Positions 43,023 through 51,888 of a DNA stretch of 64,000 nucleotides are shown here, one piece after another. The position numbers and the translations under genes were made by a program. The DNA is taken from contig NZ_LGDE01000192.1 of assembly GCF_001279725.1 (NCBI RefSeq), forward strand, positions 9,286 to 73,285, read 5' to 3'. Origin of the DNA: Streptomyces sp. WM4235 (GTDB lineage: Bacteria; Actinomycetota; Actinomycetes; Streptomycetales; Streptomycetaceae). Within the stretch, counting starts at the first letter, position 1; every line of letters begins with the position of its first letter. The notes beneath the pieces were generated by a model, which saw nothing but the letters and a program-made list of their open reading frames with translations, was not told the origin of the DNA and ran no database searches.

Positions 43023-43757
43023 ATGCGGATCGGAGAGATCGCCGCGCTCGTCGGGCTCACCACCCGGGCGATCCGGCACTACCACCATGTCGGGCTGCTC
43101 CCGGAACCGGAGCGGCGCCCCAACGGATACCGGGCCTACACCGTGCGCGACGCCGTCCTGCTGGCCCGCGTACGCCGGCTCACCGAGCTCGGGCTGAGCC
43201 TCGACGAGGTCCGCGACGTCCTCGCCGACGACGCGGGCCGCGAACTCGCCGAGGTGCTGGCGGAACTGGACGCCGACCTGGCCCGGCAGCAGGCCGAACT
43301 GGCCGCCCGCCGGCAGCGGCTCGCCCTGCTCCTCGCCGCCCCGCCCGGGGAGGTCGAGCCGCTGTCGCCGGCGCTCGCCGCCCTGCTCGCCAAGGCGCCG
43401 GCGACGGACTCGCCCAGCGCCGCCCTGGACCGCGAGCACCTCACGCTGCTCGACGGCACGGGCGCCATCGGCGAGGAGGTCTACGCCCTGCTCGGGACGC
43501 TGGCCGCCGACCCGGCCGTCCTCGGCCTGTACGAGCGGCTCGACGAGCTGGTCGACGCGCCCGTCGACGACCCGCGGATCGCCCCCCTCGCGCGGGCCCT
43601 GGTCGCGGCCGTGCCCGACGAGGTGTTCGCCGCGATCCCGTCGGACGGACCGGTCGCCCCCGGGTTCAAGGAGGCGCTGCTCGCCGAGTACCCACCGGCG
43701 CAGGCGGAGGTCGTGCGCCGGGTCATGGAGGGGTTCGTGGAGAGGGGCAGGCGATGA
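43023..43757 (+). CDS. MerR-family transcriptional regulator
   Basis: 244 residues. The winged HTH begins MRIGEIAALVGLTTRAIRHY and continues HHVGLLPEPERRPNGYRAYT; a coiled-coil dimer helix follows (about 75-105). The C-terminal region (about 120-244) is acidic and helical without the cysteines of metal sensors, so the effector is unknown. No ribosome site precedes the ATG and the predicted start of transcription coincides with it, so a leaderless mRNA is likely. The stop overlaps the following membrane-protein start by four bases (ATGA). Confidence 0.88.
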   Translation: MRIGEIAALVGLTTRAIRHYHHVGLLPEPERRPNGYRAYTVRDAVLLARVRRLTELGLSLDEVRDVLADDAGRELAEVLAELDADLARQQAELAARRQRLALLLAAPPGEVEPLSPALAALLAKAPATDSPSAALDREHLTLLDGTGAIGEEVYALLGTLAADPAVLGLYERLDELVDAPVDDPRIAPLARALVAAVPDEVFAAIPSDGPVAPGFKEALLAEYPPAQAEVVRRVMEGFVERGRR

Positions 43758-44593
43758 GCGCGATCCGGGCGGCCCGGATCGCGGCGACCGCCGTCATCCC
43801 CGGGGAACTGGCGCTGGTGGTCTGTCTGGTGGCCGGGGTGCGGCTGCCCGGCTGGGTACCGGTCGTGGCCGAGGCGCTGGTGCTCGGGACGCTGCTGCTG
43901 GAGGCCCGGGTGCTGCGCGGGCTGTACGTCGAACGGCGCGCCCGGGGCGCCGCCCCCGGGGAGGCCTGGCGGGGAGCCGTGCGCGCGGTGGTCCCGGCCC
44001 CCGTCCGGCGGCTGCTGCTGCACGAACTGCGGGCCGCCGCCTCCCTCGGGCGGTGGCTCGGGCGCCGGGCGCCGCACGGCGTCGGGACGGGCGATGTGCC
44101 CGCCGGGTACACCGGCCCGCAGACGGCCATGATGTATGGCCTGCTCTTCGTGTCGCTGATCGAGACCGTCGCGCTGGCTTACCTGATCCCCTGGCCGACC
44201 GTGCACCGGGTGGTGCTCGTCCTCGACGTGTACGGGGTGGTGCTGGTCCTCGCGATGCACGCCGCCTGCGTGGTGCGACCGCACGTCGTCGGCGCCGACG
44301 GGTCCCTGCGGATCCGGTACGGGGCCCTGTTCGACCTCACCGTCCCGCCGGACGCGGTGGCCTCGGTCCGGGTGGACCGCCGCTACCCCGAAGGCCGGCT
44401 GGTCACCCTGGACGAGGAGGAGGGGCTGCTCGACCTGATCGTCGGCAGCCAGACCTCCGTGACCCTGGAACTGAACCGTCCGCTGTCCTTCGTCCGCCCC
44501 CTCGGCGGGCCCGGGCGGGCGCGCACCATCCGCTTCCACGCCGACGACCCGCGCGCGCTGGTCACCGCACTGCGCCGGCTCACACCCCCGTGA
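43754..44593 (+). CDS. Membrane protein coupled to the MerR regulator
   Basis: 279 residues, starting in an ATGA overlap with the regulator. Hydrophobic segments appear around [51 protein letters not shown] and VVLVLDVYGVVLVLAMHAA. A soluble C-terminus with DGSLRIRYGALFDLTVPPDAV and VRVDRRYPEGRLVTLDEEEG follows. The end resembles a PH-like or beta-sandwich domain. The function is unknown; coupled expression suggests it is the regulated target of the MerR protein. Confidence 0.75.
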   Translation: MSAIRAARIAATAVIPGELALVVCLVAGVRLPGWVPVVAEALVLGTLLLEARVLRGLYVERRARGAAPGEAWRGAVRAVVPAPVRRLLLHELRAAASLGRWLGRRAPHGVGTGDVPAGYTGPQTAMMYGLLFVSLIETVALAYLIPWPTVHRVVLVLDVYGVVLVLAMHAACVVRPHVVGADGSLRIRYGALFDLTVPPDAVASVRVDRRYPEGRLVTLDEEEGLLDLIVGSQTSVTLELNRPLSFVRPLGGPGRARTIRFHADDPRALVTALRRLTPP

Positions 44594-44677
44594 CGAGCCG
44601 ACGCAGTGCGGGGTCCCGCGCCGAGCGTGGCAAACCGGAGCGGTCCTGTCTTGTCAAAAACGGCACGCACGGCCGAT

Positions 44678-45628
44678 TCACAGCAGCACGCTCGTGATCC
44701 GGCCCGGTGTCCGGTCCAGGGCCGACCCCGGAGGCAGCCCCTCGCGCAGCAGCGCGAAACGGGAGGGCGGCAGCCCGGTCATCGCCTTCACCTCGCGGCT
44801 CAAGTGGGCCTGGTCGTGGTAGCCGCAGGCCGCCGCGACCCGGGCGGGCGGCTCCCCGGCCGCGAGCCGGCGCAGCGCGTGCTGGAGGCGGAACACCCGG
44901 GCGACGGCCTTCGGCGACAGCCCGACCTGCTCCCGGAACCGGGCGCGCAGCGTGCGTGCGCTCCAACCGGATCCGGCCGTCGCCCGCGCCAGGGAGGTCC
45001 CGCTGTCGGCCCACAGCCGGGCCAGCGCCCCGCGCACCTCGGGCGCGACGGCCGGCCCCCGCTCCAGACGGGCGACGAACACCGAGTCGAGCAGGTCGAA
45101 CCGCTCCCGCCAGCCGCCCAACGCCGCGAGCCGGTCCGCCAGGTGCCGCCCGTCGGGGCCCAGGACCTCCGCCAGGTCCACCCGGGCCTCCTCGAAGTGC
45201 ACCATGGGGATGCCGAACAGCCGGTAGGCGCCCAGCGGACTCATGTTTACCTCCAGGCCGTGGACCCGGCCCGCGTGCACCCCTATCGCCGGACCGCTGC
45301 GGGGGCCGCTGATCAGGGCGTGGGAGGCGGGCATCAGCCGGGCCGTGTCGAGCCCGACGCCCGCGAGGGCGGTGCCCGTGCCGTCGGCTCCCTCGATGTC
45401 GGCTCCCGCGCCGGTGCGGGCCACCCACAGCCCCTCGGTGAAGGTGAAGACGAGCGTGACCAGGCCGGTGGGCAGCTCCAGCCGGCGTCGGGGGACCGCG
45501 AACTCGGTACGGAATCCGGTGTAGTTGACGATGTGGGGGCGCAGCGGGGGAGCCGGCGGGCGGGTCAGGGGCCGGGGCGGGGGAGGGCGGTGCGCCGGTG
45601 GGCGCGCGGGAAGGTCGACGGCACCCAT
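44678..45628 (-). CDS. AraC-family transcriptional regulator
   Basis: 316 residues from an ATG with a GGAGGG ribosome site. The N-terminal part (to about 200) is a beta-rich sensor domain starting with a Pro-rich leader. The C-terminal AraC domain has two HTH motifs: SLARATAGSGWSARTLRARFREQVGLSPKA and ARVAAACGYHDQAHLSREVKAMTGLPPSRF. It is transcribed toward the MerR/membrane-protein unit, from which it converges. The target is unknown. Confidence 0.88.
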   Translation of the reverse strand: MGAVDLPARPPAHRPPPPRPLTRPPAPPLRPHIVNYTGFRTEFAVPRRRLELPTGLVTLVFTFTEGLWVARTGAGADIEGADGTGTALAGVGLDTARLMPASHALISGPRSGPAIGVHAGRVHGLEVNMSPLGAYRLFGIPMVHFEEARVDLAEVLGPDGRHLADRLAALGGWRERFDLLDSVFVARLERGPAVAPEVRGALARLWADSGTSLARATAGSGWSARTLRARFREQVGLSPKAVARVFRLQHALRRLAAGEPPARVAAACGYHDQAHLSREVKAMTGLPPSRFALLREGLPPGSALDRTPGRITSVLL

Positions 45629-45735
45629 CCGTTGTCCCTCCCCCGAGGCGTCGCACGGCCCGGTCCTGCGGCGCCGTGCGCAGATGATGACAGGAGCCGT
45701 GGCCCGTGGCCATGGCCGACGACGGGCGTACGGGA

Positions 45736-47178
45736 TCAGGCCGGGGCGAACAGGATCCGCGCGGTGCCCAGGTCGGCCTCCGTGAGCCGGACCCGGATCC
45801 GTTCGCCGAGCGGCAACGCGTCGGCCGGGGACTCGACGCGGCCGACCACCGCCGGGTCCTCCAGGTGGACCGTTCCCACCAGCGGCTCCCGCTCCTTGAC
45901 GTCGATGACCACCGCGTCGAAGGTGTCGCCGACGTGGCCCGTCAGCAGGGCGGCCTCGACCAGGTTCACGGACTCCCGTTCCACGGTGTTGGCCAGCCGG
46001 TTGCCCACCTCCATCTCCCGGGGTAGCCCGGCCAGCGCGTCGACCGCCCAGGCGGGCGGTGCGACCCCGGCCGCCGCCGCGACGCACAGTTCGCCGGTGT
46101 ACCGGTCGACGAGCCGGCGCAGGGGAGCGGTGCAGTGCGTGTACGGGGCGGCCACCGCCGCGTGCAGCAGCGGGTCCGGGGTCCGCCCGTCGGTGAAGAC
46201 GGTGTACCCGGCGCCGCGGAGCAGGGTCGTGCACTCCTGGAGGAACGCCGCGTGGTTCGGCAGCCGCGGATCGAGGGAGCGCACGAGTTCGGCGTACGGG
46301 ACGTGGTGGGGCCACTCGATCCGCAGGGCCTTCGCCACCCGGTGCAGCCGGCCGACCGCGCCGTCGGGGGCGTTCGGGAGGGTGCGCAGGATGCCGGCGC
46401 CGGCGGTGAGCATCAGTTCGGCCGCCGCCATGCCGGTCATCAGCGACATCTGGGCGTTCCAGCCGTCCGCCGGCAGCGGGATGCGGTAGGCCGGGGTGTA
46501 CGCGCCGTGGTGTTCGACGATCTCCTGGTCGGGCACGGCGAGGGAGATTCCGCCGCGTTCGGTCTCCAGGGCCTCGCGGCGCACGCCGACGTCCTTGAGC
46601 AGGGCCACGGTCTCCTCGGCCGTACCGGAGTCGATCGCCCGCTGTACGCCGGCGTAGTCGAGCTTGGCGCGGCTGCGCACCAGGGCGCGGCGCACCTCGG
46701 TGGTCTCGACGCGGCCGTCGGCGTCCAGGTCGAACCGCCACAGCAGCGCGGGGGCGTCCTGGTCGGGCAGCAGGCTCGCCGCGCCGTCCGAGAGCACCGC
46801 CGGGTGCAGGGGGACCTTCCCGTCGGGGAAGTACAGGGTGGTGATCCGGCGGTGGGCCTCGGTGTCGAGGGCGCCGCCGGGCGTGACGAACGCGGCGACG
46901 TCCGCGATGGCGTAGTGCACGCGGTAGCCGCCGGCGGGCCGCCTCGCCAGGTGCATCGCCTGGTCGAGGTCGAGGGAGGTCGGCGGGTCGAGGGTGAAGA
47001 GGGGGAGGTCGGTGGCGTCGTACGCCGGCAGGCGCGGGTCCCGCGCGACCCGCTCCGCCTCGGCGAGCACCTCGGCGGGGAACTCGCGCGGCACGTCGAG
47101 CTTCGTCCGCAGGTCACGCAGTGCGGCCCGCAGGGCAGCCCCGTCTGCGCCGGTCATGTGCAGGTGACGGCGTGGCAT
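45736..47178 (-). CDS. RNB-domain (RNase II family) ribonuclease
   Basis: 480 residues. The catalytic Asp cluster is in LDPPTSLDLDQAMHLARRP, followed by YRVHYAIADVAAFV and TLYFPDGKVPLHP. Conserved C-terminal features are PYTHCTAPLRRLVDRYTGEL. The protein lacks N-terminal cold-shock domains and probably has only a short S1-like tail, so it is the small actinobacterial RNase II-like type. It digests RNA 3' to 5'. The N-terminal extent beyond MTGADGAAL is uncertain. It diverges from yaaA. Confidence 0.9.
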   Translation of the reverse strand: MPRRHLHMTGADGAALRAALRDLRTKLDVPREFPAEVLAEAERVARDPRLPAYDATDLPLFTLDPPTSLDLDQAMHLARRPAGGYRVHYAIADVAAFVTPGGALDTEAHRRITTLYFPDGKVPLHPAVLSDGAASLLPDQDAPALLWRFDLDADGRVETTEVRRALVRSRAKLDYAGVQRAIDSGTAEETVALLKDVGVRREALETERGGISLAVPDQEIVEHHGAYTPAYRIPLPADGWNAQMSLMTGMAAAELMLTAGAGILRTLPNAPDGAVGRLHRVAKALRIEWPHHVPYAELVRSLDPRLPNHAAFLQECTTLLRGAGYTVFTDGRTPDPLLHAAVAAPYTHCTAPLRRLVDRYTGELCVAAAAGVAPPAWAVDALAGLPREMEVGNRLANTVERESVNLVEAALLTGHVGDTFDAVVIDVKEREPLVGTVHLEDPAVVGRVESPADALPLGERIRVRLTEADLGTARILFAPA

Positions 47179-47280
47179 GGACCGAGCCTATGGCCGGGCG
47201 GCCTCGCCGTCGCGTCGAGCCGTCTACCCTGGCTCGGGGGCCGCACCCCCTGCGCCGTGTCGTACCGAAGGAGAACCACC

Positions 47281-48081
47281 GTGCTCGTGCTGCTGCCGCC
47301 CTCCGAGGGAAAGGCCGCCGGCGGCTCCGGCGCACCGCTGAAGCCGGAGACGCTGTCGCTGCCGGGGCTGGCCGGGGCGCGGGCGGCGGTCCTGGAGGAA
47401 CTGGTCGAGCTGTGCGTCGGCGACGAGTTCAAGGCGCGCGAGGTCCTGGGCCTCAGCGAGGGGCTGCGGGGCGAGGTCGCGAAGAACGCCGAGCTGCGGA
47501 CGGCCGTCGCGCGACCGGCCGGCGAGATCTACACCGGGGTCCTGTACGACGCGCTCGGCCTGGCCGACCTGCCCGAGCCGGCCGCCCTGGCCGCCGAGCG
47601 GTCGCTGCTGGTCTTCTCCGGGCTGTGGGGCGCGGTACGGGTCACCGACCGCATCCCCTCGTACCGGTGCTCCATGGGCGTCAAGCTGCCGGGGCTGGGG
47701 GCGCTGGGCGCGCACTGGCGGGAGCCGATGGCGTCGGTGCTGCCGGAGGCCGCCGGGGACGGGCTGGTGCTGGACCTGCGGTCCTCCGCCTACGCCTCCG
47801 CGTGGAAGCCCAAGGGCGAGGTCGCGGGCCGCACCGCCACCGTGCGGGTGCTGCACTCGCAGAGGGTGGACGGCGTGGAGAAGCGGTCGGTGGTGAGCCA
47901 CTTCAACAAGGCCACGAAGGGGCGCCTGGTCCGGGACCTGCTGCTCGCCGGGGCGGCCCCCGGGTCGCCGGCGGAGCTGGTGACGGCCCTGCGGGACCTC
48001 GGCTACGCGGTGGAGGCCGACGTTCCCGCGAAGCCGGCGAAGGCGTGGTCCCTCGACGTGGTCGTGACGCGGATCCACTGA
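47281..48081 (+). CDS. yaaA: YaaA / DUF328 peroxide stress protein
   Basis: 266 residues from a GTG preceded by GAAGGAGAA. The family signature LVLLPPSEGKAAGG is at the N-terminus, followed by GVLYDALGLADLP, VFSGLWGAVRVTDRIPSYR, CSMGVKLPGLG and SVVSHFNKATKGRLVRDLL. In Escherichia coli YaaA limits free iron under peroxide stress. Here it is a single gene that diverges from the RNB ribonuclease. Confidence 0.9.
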   Translation: MLVLLPPSEGKAAGGSGAPLKPETLSLPGLAGARAAVLEELVELCVGDEFKAREVLGLSEGLRGEVAKNAELRTAVARPAGEIYTGVLYDALGLADLPEPAALAAERSLLVFSGLWGAVRVTDRIPSYRCSMGVKLPGLGALGAHWREPMASVLPEAAGDGLVLDLRSSAYASAWKPKGEVAGRTATVRVLHSQRVDGVEKRSVVSHFNKATKGRLVRDLLLAGAAPGSPAELVTALRDLGYAVEADVPAKPAKAWSLDVVVTRIH

Positions 48082-48158
48082 GGGACCGGCGTCGTCGAGG
48101 GCTCCGGGGCCGGGGCCCGGGCCCGGGCCGGGGCCGAGGGGCTCAGAGGCCCAGGGGG

Positions 48159-48908
48159 TCAGCGGCCCAGGGGCCAGGCCACGGCCTCCGGGGTCCGGGC
48201 GGAGGAGCCCGCGTAGAGGGCGCAGGCGTCCGTGAGGGTCTCCAGCAGCGTCAGCGGGTCGGGCAGCGGGTGTTCCATGCCGCGCAGCCAGCCGACGGAG
48301 AGGTCACCGGGGAGGGCGGCCGGCGGGACCAGGACATAGCTGCCCCGACAGTGCCAGCGCAGGCCCGGATGCTCGTCCATCGTCTCGGGGTGGCAGTCCA
48401 GCTCGCACGGCCACCACTCGTCCTCGTCCTCCGGGGTGCCCCGGGTGGCGGTGAAGAACAGCATCCGTGCCTGTTCGCCCGTACCGCCGGACTCGGCGAC
48501 CGGGCCCACCTCTACGCCGGCGGCCAGCAGACGGGTCAGTGCGTCGCGGCCGGCCTCCAGCGGTACGTCCAGGACGTCGTGGACCATGCCGGTCGCGGTG
48601 ATGAAGTTGGCCTGGGGCTGGTTGCGCGCCCACCGCTCGATCTGCGCGCGGTCGGTGGTCGACTGGGTCTGCCAGGCGAAGGAGACGGGGTGCCGCGCGG
48701 GCGTGGGACAGCCGATCCGGTCGCACGAACACCGGTAGCCGGCGGGATGGGCGGCCGGGGCGATCGGGAGGCCCGCGGCGGCGACGGCCAACAGCAGGGC
48801 TTCGCGTTCCTCGCCGGGGTCCTCCGGAGTGGGCTTCGGCCGGCGGCGCAGCCACTGGGAAATCCTGCTCTGCTCGCCGCGTTGGACGCGGCCGGACTCA
48901 GACCCCAT
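48159..48908 (-). CDS. Small Prim-Pol-like (bifunctional primase/polymerase type) protein
   Basis: 249 residues from the second in-frame ATG, which has a GAGGGG ribosome site. The region HPAGYRCSCDRIGCPTPARHP and NFITATGMVHDVLDVPLEAG is that of the stand-alone Prim-Pol-like proteins common in Streptomyces. In active enzymes the metal-binding strand reads as a D-x-D motif; here the strand is VHDVLDVP, so the metal site may be altered. There is no helicase domain or plasmid context. It may act in repair or may have lost polymerase activity. Confidence 0.8.
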   Translation of the reverse strand: MGSESGRVQRGEQSRISQWLRRRPKPTPEDPGEEREALLLAVAAAGLPIAPAAHPAGYRCSCDRIGCPTPARHPVSFAWQTQSTTDRAQIERWARNQPQANFITATGMVHDVLDVPLEAGRDALTRLLAAGVEVGPVAESGGTGEQARMLFFTATRGTPEDEDEWWPCELDCHPETMDEHPGLRWHCRGSYVLVPPAALPGDLSVGWLRGMEHPLPDPLTLLETLTDACALYAGSSARTPEAVAWPLGR

Positions 48909-49065
48909 CAATCCCCTCACCTCACCGTTGCCCCCGGCGGACCCTCACATGGTCCCACCATCCCGGGCCGAGAGTGACCGCACCCCCCGAACTCGGGTGG
49001 CCCACATAACCACAGGAACCGGCCATATGTTCTCGGCCCCCGGTACGGCCCCGGTCGGCCGAGTG

Positions 49066-49728
49066 TCAGGCGGTGACTTTTCCCACCCCGCCGACGCCGC
49101 GCAGCACCGCGTCCACGAGGGCGTCCGCGTAGGCGTGCGTGAGCGGCGCCGTCCGCATCAGCCAGCGGTGCGTCAGCGGCCCCACCAGCAGTTCCACGGT
49201 CAGTCGCAGATCGGCTTCCGGCACCAGTTGGCCCGCCGCCCGCGCCGTGCGCAACCGCGCCTCGTACAGGGCGAGCTGGGGCTCCAGCAGTTGCTCGGTC
49301 ATACGTGCGCCCAGCTCCGCGTCGGTGGCGCCGGCGGCGGTCAGGGCGCGGGCGGCGGCCTCGTACTTCTCGTCGTTGAACTGGTCCACCGTCGCCCGCA
49401 GGACGTACTTCAGGTCGGCGGCCAGGTCCCCGGTGTCCGGGAAGCCGGTCCACTCGACGTCCTCCTCCGCCTCGCCGGCCAGCGCGAGCGAGGCTTCCAG
49501 CAGCACCGCCGCCTTGGAGGGCCACCAGCGGTAGATGGTCTGCTTGCCGACTTTCGCGCGGGCCGCGATGGCCTCGATGGTGAGCCGGTTGTAGCCGACC
49601 TCCCCGACCAGGTCCAGGGCGGCGTCCAGGATGGCCCGCCGGGACCGGTCGCTGCGGCGAGCGGCGTCCGGGGCCTTGGGGGTGCGGGCCTTGGCGTCTC
49701 GCGGATCCGCGGCAGGGGTCTCGTTCAT
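49066..49728 (-). CDS. TetR-family transcriptional regulator
   Basis: 220 residues. The HTH is RAILDAALDLVGEVGYNRLTIEAIAARAKVGKQTIYRWWPSKAAVLLEA, and the C-terminal ligand domain starts at about residue 75. It diverges from a dimethylargininase-type gene across a short region with an inverted repeat (AGACGTTTCGTCT) 21 bases from its start, a likely autoregulatory operator. The internal ATG with a good context is preferred over an earlier GTG-type extension. Confidence 0.88.
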   Translation of the reverse strand: MNETPAADPRDAKARTPKAPDAARRSDRSRRAILDAALDLVGEVGYNRLTIEAIAARAKVGKQTIYRWWPSKAAVLLEASLALAGEAEEDVEWTGFPDTGDLAADLKYVLRATVDQFNDEKYEAAARALTAAGATDAELGARMTEQLLEPQLALYEARLRTARAAGQLVPEADLRLTVELLVGPLTHRWLMRTAPLTHAYADALVDAVLRGVGGVGKVTA

Positions 49729-49748
49729 CCGGCCAACGTACCAATGCG

Positions 49749-49761
49749 AGACGTTTCGTCT
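49749..49761. promoter_or_regulatory. TetR operator candidate
   Basis: AGACGTTTCGTCT is a perfect inverted repeat (5-base arms, TTT centre) in the divergent promoter of the TetR and dimethylargininase-type genes. Confidence 0.6.
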
Positions 49762-49858
49762 TGTGTTTCGGTCATTGAGCTGAACCACCCGGTCAGTTCA
49801 CTGCGCGGTCGCCCCGGAGGAGAGACGATTCACTCCTCATCACCGTGAGGAGCCCTCA

Positions 49859-50668
49859 TTGCGCAGAGACGCCACACCCCGGCGATACCTGATGTGCCCG
49901 CCCGCGCACTTCAAGGTCACGTACTCCATCAACCCGTGGATGGACCCCACGAAACCGGTGGACCTGCCCCTCGCACTGGCCCAGTGGGAGGACCTGAGGG
50001 ACCGCTACCGCGCCCTCGGCCACACCGTCGAGACCCTCGTGCCCGACCCCGACCTGCCCGACATGGTGTTCGCCGCGAACGGCGCCCTGGTCGTCGACGG
50101 CCGGGTCCTCGGAGCCCGGTTCGCCTACCCGGAACGCACCGCCGAGGCGGAACTCCACCTCGACTGGTTCCGCACCCACGGCTTCACGGACATCCGCGAG
50201 CCGTCCCACGTCAACGAGGGCGAGGGCGACTTCGCCGTCACCGCCACCTACATCCTCGCCGGCCGGGGCTTCCGCTCCAGCCCCCTGTCCCACGACGAGG
50301 CCCAGGAGTTCTTCGGCCGCCCGGTCATCGGCCTCGACCTGGTGGACCCCCGCTACTACCACCTCGACACGGCCCTGTCCGTCCTCGACGGGGACGAGGT
50401 CATGTACTACCCGCAGGCCTTCTCGCCGGGCAGCCGGGCCGTGCTCCGGCGCCTCTTCCCGGACGCCCTCCTCGTGGAGGACCGGGACGCGGCGGCCTTC
50501 GGGCTGAACTCCGTCTCCGACGGGCTGCACGTGCTGCTCCCGCAGGCCGCCACGGGCCTGCTGGCACCCCTGCGGGACCGGGGCTTCGAGCCGGTCCCGA
50601 TGGACCTGGGCGAACTGCTCAAGGGCGGCGGCAGCGTGAAGTGCTGCACCCAGGAGCTGCGGATGTAG
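49859..50668 (+). CDS. Dimethylargininase / amidinotransferase-family hydrolase
   Basis: 269 residues from a TTG eight bases after GAGGAG. Guanidine-modifying enzyme features are MVFAANGALVVDGRVLGARFA, EGEGDF (acidic pair), RYYHLDTALSVLDGDEVMYY (catalytic His) and the nucleophilic Cys in GGGSVKCCTQEL near the C-terminus. The substrate would be a methylated arginine or a related amidine. It may be controlled by the divergent TetR. Its stop codon falls inside a 15-base tandem repeat. Confidence 0.87.
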   Translation: MRRDATPRRYLMCPPAHFKVTYSINPWMDPTKPVDLPLALAQWEDLRDRYRALGHTVETLVPDPDLPDMVFAANGALVVDGRVLGARFAYPERTAEAELHLDWFRTHGFTDIREPSHVNEGEGDFAVTATYILAGRGFRSSPLSHDEAQEFFGRPVIGLDLVDPRYYHLDTALSVLDGDEVMYYPQAFSPGSRAVLRRLFPDALLVEDRDAAAFGLNSVSDGLHVLLPQAATGLLAPLRDRGFEPVPMDLGELLKGGGSVKCCTQELRM

Positions 50669-50735
50669 CCGGGGCGGATGTGGCCCGGGGCGGATGTGGC
50701 CGAGGCGAGTGTGGCCGAGGCGGACGTCACCGGGC
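50661..50735. repeat. 15-bp tandem repeats across the dimethylargininase gene end
   Basis: About five imperfect copies of GGATGTGGCCGAGGC (varying at 2-4 positions) run from the last codons of the dimethylargininase gene, through its stop, to the end of the convergent Rsm22-type gene. Confidence 0.8.
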
Positions 50736-51749
50736 GGGCGGCGGCCACTCCTGTCCCCAGTCGGCGTCCCGCGCCGCCTTGTAGAGGTCACCGTGGCGCT
50801 TGGTCACGGTGGCCCGGGTCAGACCCTCGCCCTCGCCCGTCCCCTGCGGACCGCACAGCTCCAGCAGCACGAGCCCCTTCCGGATCTGCGGCCTCCGCGT
50901 GATCCGGGAGGTGGCCGGCTCGACCGGGAAGCGCGTCGCGGCCACGTACGCGAACTTCTCGTCCTCGTACGGCAGGGAGCCGCCCTTGACCTGACGGTGC
51001 AGGGAGGACCGGCTGACCCGGGTCGAGAAGTGACACCAGTCCTTCCCGACCTCGATCGGGCAGGTGCCGTCGTGCGGGCAGGGCGCGGCCACCGTCATAC
51101 CGGCCTCGATCAGCTGCTCGCGGGCCTCGCGCAGGCGCAGGTACCCGTCCGGGGTGCCCGGCTCGATCAGCACGACCGCCCGACCGGCGCGCGCGGCCTC
51201 CGCGACGACGGCCCGGCGGGCCTCCGCCGTCAACTCGCCCAGGACGTACGACACGGTCACCAGGTCCGCGTCGGGCAGGGCGATCCCGGACCCGATGACG
51301 GCCCGCCGCCACTCGGCCGCGCGGAGCACCGGGGAGGCGGAGGCCGCCGCGAGTTCCCGGCCCAGGACCAGCGCGGGTTCCGCCCAGTCCAGCACGGTGG
51401 TCTCGCGCGGCCCGTCCCAGATGGCGTCCACGGCCCAGGTCGCGGCCCCGGTGCCGCCGCCCACGTCGACGTGCGAGGCCGGGACCCACTCCGGGGCCGC
51501 CTCGGCCAGCCCGTCCAGCGCGGACCGCACCGCCTCGAAGGTCGCCGGCATCCGGTACGCCGCGTACGCCGCGACGTCGGAGCGGTCGCGCAGTACGGGC
51601 GCGTCGGTCGGGGTGGTGCCCCGGTAGTTGGCGATGAGCCGCTCCACGGCGGCGGAGGCCTGCTTCGGGGGGAGCCCGTCGAGGAGCCGGCCCAGCGCGG
51701 ACCGGAGGGTTTCGGCGGTGGTGGGTGCGGGGGCGGAGGCGGCGTTCAC
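50727..51749 (-). CDS. Rsm22-like small-ribosomal-subunit methyltransferase-type protein
   Basis: 340 residues. The SAM region is ASHVDVGGGTGAATWAVDAI, followed by TTVLDWAEPALVLGREL and VTVSYVLGELTAEARRAVV. A cysteine cluster CPHDGTCPIEVGKDWCHFS fits the iron-sulfur/zinc site of Rsm22 proteins, and the end carries DEKFAYVAATR and ITRRPQIRKGLVLLELC. These proteins are ribosome-associated and needed for mitochondrial small-subunit assembly in eukaryotes; the bacterial role is open. It converges with the dimethylargininase gene. Confidence 0.87.
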   Translation of the reverse strand: MNAASAPAPTTAETLRSALGRLLDGLPPKQASAAVERLIANYRGTTPTDAPVLRDRSDVAAYAAYRMPATFEAVRSALDGLAEAAPEWVPASHVDVGGGTGAATWAVDAIWDGPRETTVLDWAEPALVLGRELAAASASPVLRAAEWRRAVIGSGIALPDADLVTVSYVLGELTAEARRAVVAEAARAGRAVVLIEPGTPDGYLRLREAREQLIEAGMTVAAPCPHDGTCPIEVGKDWCHFSTRVSRSSLHRQVKGGSLPYEDEKFAYVAATRFPVEPATSRITRRPQIRKGLVLLELCGPQGTGEGEGLTRATVTKRHGDLYKAARDADWGQEWPPPAR

Positions 51750-51888
51750 CCGCGAAGTTTACGGCGCCGAGCGGGGCCCGGTGACGCGGCGGACGTACCG
51801 CCCGGGCCGGTGACGTACCGCCCGGGCCGGGGCCGAGCCCCGGGGCGGTGCCTCCGTCCCGGGACGGAGGCACCGCCCCGGACAGGAC

